A stretch of DNA of 64,000 bases, from the NCBI RefSeq assembly GCF_010183535.1, contig NC_071329.1, positions 7,378,001 to 7,442,000 of the forward strand, read 5' to 3'. Numbering within the stretch: the stretch's first letter is position 1; each line of letters starts with the position of its first letter. Below, piece after piece: positions 62,304 to 64,000 of the stretch. Under the pieces are notes generated by a model. The model saw only the letters and a list, made by a program, of their open reading frames with translations. It did no database searches and had not been told where the DNA came from. The position numbers were made by a program, and so were the translations under genes. The stretch comes from Caenorhabditis remanei. Taxonomy: Eukaryota; Nematoda; Chromadorea; Rhabditida; Rhabditidae.

Positions 62304-63127
62304 CAGGGATGTGCGGAACGGAAATCGGAAATTCCGAAATTTCCGACTTTTTCCAGAACCTTTTTCCGTCGGAAAATTTCCGAAATGTTTTTTCGGAAAT
62401 TTCGGAAATTTCCGATTTCCGGAAATAATTTCGGAAAAAGAAAACGTTTCCGATATTTCCGAAAAGAATTTTCGGAAATTTCGGAAAAAAAAACAGTTCT
62501 GTAGTTTTGAAGGCGCATGCTGAAAAAACAACATTGGTCTCGCGAATAATGAAAATTTTGGGTTTTTAAATATTTTTTGTTTTTAAAACCTTTTTTTCAC
62601 CGGCCCGGCTCGGCCCGGTCGGCCCGGGTCACAGTACAAAAATTTGAAATTTTGAATTTTTTTGATTTTTTCGCAAAAAAGTCGAATTTTCGACTATGTT
62701 TTCATATCGATAAAACTCAAATGTACATAAGATTTTTGACTATTTTTGATGAAAATTTCAAAAAATTTCGAAAAATTTTGTGAAAAAATTGTGCTCATTT
62801 TTTGACTCCGGGCCGGCAACTTTCTCTGCCGGCCGGGTCGATATTTTGCAAGTATGGTTTACTCTGTTTTTGTTTTATTTAATCTGTTGCTGTTATTGTT
62901 GAATAAAATTCGATTTTTTATCAAGAACTCTAAAAATTAAATAATTCTTTCCGGAATTTCCGGAATTTCCGAAATTTCCGAAAAAACTTTACCGAAAATT
63001 TCCGAGTTCCGAATTTTCCGAAACGGAGAATTCGGAAAAAAAAACCGTTGCCGAAATTTCTGAAAAAAAATTTCGGAAAATTTCCGATTTCCGAAATTTC
63101 CGAAATTTTTATTTCTGCACATCCCTG
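62304..63127. mobile_element. hAT-like MITE with TTTCCGAAA-repeat arms
   Basis: This 824-bp element has termini CAGGGATGTGC and GCACATCCCTG (11-bp perfect inverted repeat) and an 8-bp target duplication ATCCCAAT (62296-62303 and 63128-63135), the hAT pattern. Each arm of about 200 bp is built of degenerate GGAAATTTCCG units, so either strand folds on itself and gives false Phe/Arg/Lys-repeat ORFs. The centre carries a second, GGCCCGG-type element. Confidence 0.88.
62605..62856. mobile_element. Decayed GGCCCGG-type MITE nested in the hAT-like MITE
   Basis: GGCCCGG units (62605-62630 and 62808-62838) flank an AT-rich centre. The right end ATATTTTGCAAGTATG resembles the right terminus of the element at 40875-41195 (TTTTTGACAAGTCTG). 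The left terminus is not recognisable. Related to that family but older or truncated. Confidence 0.5.
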
Positions 63128-63225
63128 ATCCCAATCCCAAAGTTTCCTCCTCAATTGATCAAAGTTGTCTCTACCACCCATTCCTCTCCCCTTCATAACC
63201 GCCCTCTCATTCACTTCTTGGTTAC

Positions 63226-63296
63226 GCCGCGTGGCCTAGTGGTTAGTGTGTTTGCCGGTGGTCAAACGCTCTTTGGTTCAAATTTCGGGCGATGAT
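63226..63296 (+). repeat. tRNA-derived sequence (pseudogene or SINE head)
   Basis: An A-box-like TGGCCTAGTGG (63232-63242) and a degenerate B-box GGTTCAAATTTC (63275-63286) have tRNA-like spacing. A GTTTG/CAAAC anticodon-type stem lies between them. The acceptor ends do not pair, so it is not a working tRNA. Confidence 0.4.
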
Positions 63297-63452
63297 GTCA
63301 TACTCAAATCTGTCAGTCCTCAGATATCCCTGATGATAATACGGTTTACCGGAGTGCTGAGCAGCCCATTTTGCTTTTTTTCTTTTAAAATATTTCAGAA
63401 TTCAATACACAAATATTTATTTCAGAGGAAAAGATTAGTAAAAGTTAATAAA

Positions 63453-64000
63453 TCACGAGAAGAAACATTCTGGAGCTCCAGCCTTTTTGTTCAACATCAC
63501 CGATTTGAGAGCCTTCTCAAAGTCATCAGTACTGACACATTTGCGTTGGGAACGGAGAGCCATCATACCAGCTTCTGTACAAACTGCCTTGATTTCAGCT
63601 CCACTGATACTTTTCTCTTTTCCAAGGACAGAGTCATAGGTTACTGCTTTTTGGAGGGTCATTCCACTGGTATGGATCTGAAAATAAAGGTTTAACTCCG
63701 GAATTGAAACGGATAACTCACTCCGAAAATCTTCTGTCTCGTCTTCTCATCTGGTCTTGGCAACTCAATCTTTCTGTCGATACGTCCTGGACGGATAAGG
63801 GCGGGGTCCAACGAGTCAATTCTATTAGTGGCCATAATAACCTTGACATCTCCACGACTCTCAAATCCATCCAATTGATTCAAAAGTTCAAGAAGAGTTC
63901 GTTGAACTTCCTGCTCTCCACGAGAAGAAGTGTCGAATCGTTTCGTTCCAACTGCATCAATTTCATCAATGAAGACAATCGAAGGAGCTTGATCTTTAGC
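63453..64000 (-). CDS. 26S proteasome ATPase RPT2-like, 3' part
   Basis: C-terminal part of a 19S regulatory-particle AAA ATPase. Minus-strand exons are 63722-64000 (open at the window edge) and 63453-63677. It shows Walker [16 protein letters not shown], the arginine-finger region and second region of homology ([20 protein letters not shown]), RIDRKIE, and the small domain with [19 protein letters not shown]. Among RPT subunits it best fits RPT2 ([15 protein letters not shown]). The C-terminus GAPECFFS differs from the RPT2 ending GLYL that opens the 20S gate. The rpt-2 gene of C. elegans lies, as I recall, on chromosome V, so this may be a diverged paralogue. It is convergent with the LRR gene. 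Confidence 0.85.

Noticed and set aside
62259..62534. Phe/Arg/Lys-repeat ORFs on both strands (also 62930-63214)
   Set aside because: Produced by the TTTCCGAAA units of the hAT-like MITE, not by genes.

Overview
The window is nematode nuclear DNA from a Caenorhabditis species. Many introns are only 45-60 bp, acceptors read TTTTCAG, likely trans-splice acceptors sit just before start codons, and same-strand genes sit 150-300 bp apart. The gene order emb-27, pch-2, tmem-138, tub-1, BTB/zinc-finger gene, AAR2, rpl-10, ints-11, cdc-48.2, ctns-1, ulp-4, unc-105, ire-1 matches, as I remember it, the C. elegans chromosome II cosmids F10B5 and C41C4. Several proteins differ from the C. elegans versions as I recall them, so this is probably another Elegans-group species. 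I cannot name it. All exon coordinates were derived by hand from splice signals and reading-frame phase.

Layout. 1-7.2 kb: the 3' part of emb-27 (APC6), a likely minus-strand operon tmem-138/pch-2, and tub-1 divergent from tmem-138 across a promoter with a near-perfect X-box. 7.2-14 kb: a long non-coding stretch. 14-22.3 kb: a BTB/zinc-finger gene, a likely rpl-10/AAR2 operon, and ints-11. 22.5-33.3 kb: cdc-48.2, ctns-1 (cystinosin) and ulp-4 (SUMO protease). 33.3-39.6 kb: non-coding. 39.6-58.2 kb: ire-1, whose 13.5-kb fifth intron holds the whole unc-105 degenerin gene on the other strand. 58.8-61.6 kb: a secreted leucine-rich-repeat protein. 63.4 kb to the end: the 3' part of an RPT2-like proteasome ATPase.

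Mobile DNA. A 4,216-bp LTR retrotransposon (44826-49041) with two identical 487-bp LTRs and a perfect 5-bp target duplication lies inside a coding exon of unc-105. Removing it and one target copy restores an 889-codon frame. As assembled, unc-105 would stop after about 362 residues. The element carries a BEL/Pao-type gag ORF and no pol, so it needs enzymes from elsewhere. Three terminal-inverted-repeat MITEs were also delimited: two hAT-like ones with 8-bp target duplications (40875-41195 and 62304-63127) and one Tc1/mariner-like one with TA duplications (59651-60097).

How the genes relate. tub-1 and tmem-138 both act in cilia and may share the X-box. CDC-48.2 (ERAD), IRE-1 (unfolded-protein response) and the RPT2-like ATPase (proteasome) all belong to protein quality control, but they are separate transcription units. 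The most notable features are the fresh exonic retrotransposon insertion, the gene-within-intron arrangement, and a local cluster of the 9-mer AAAAGTGCA around ulp-4.
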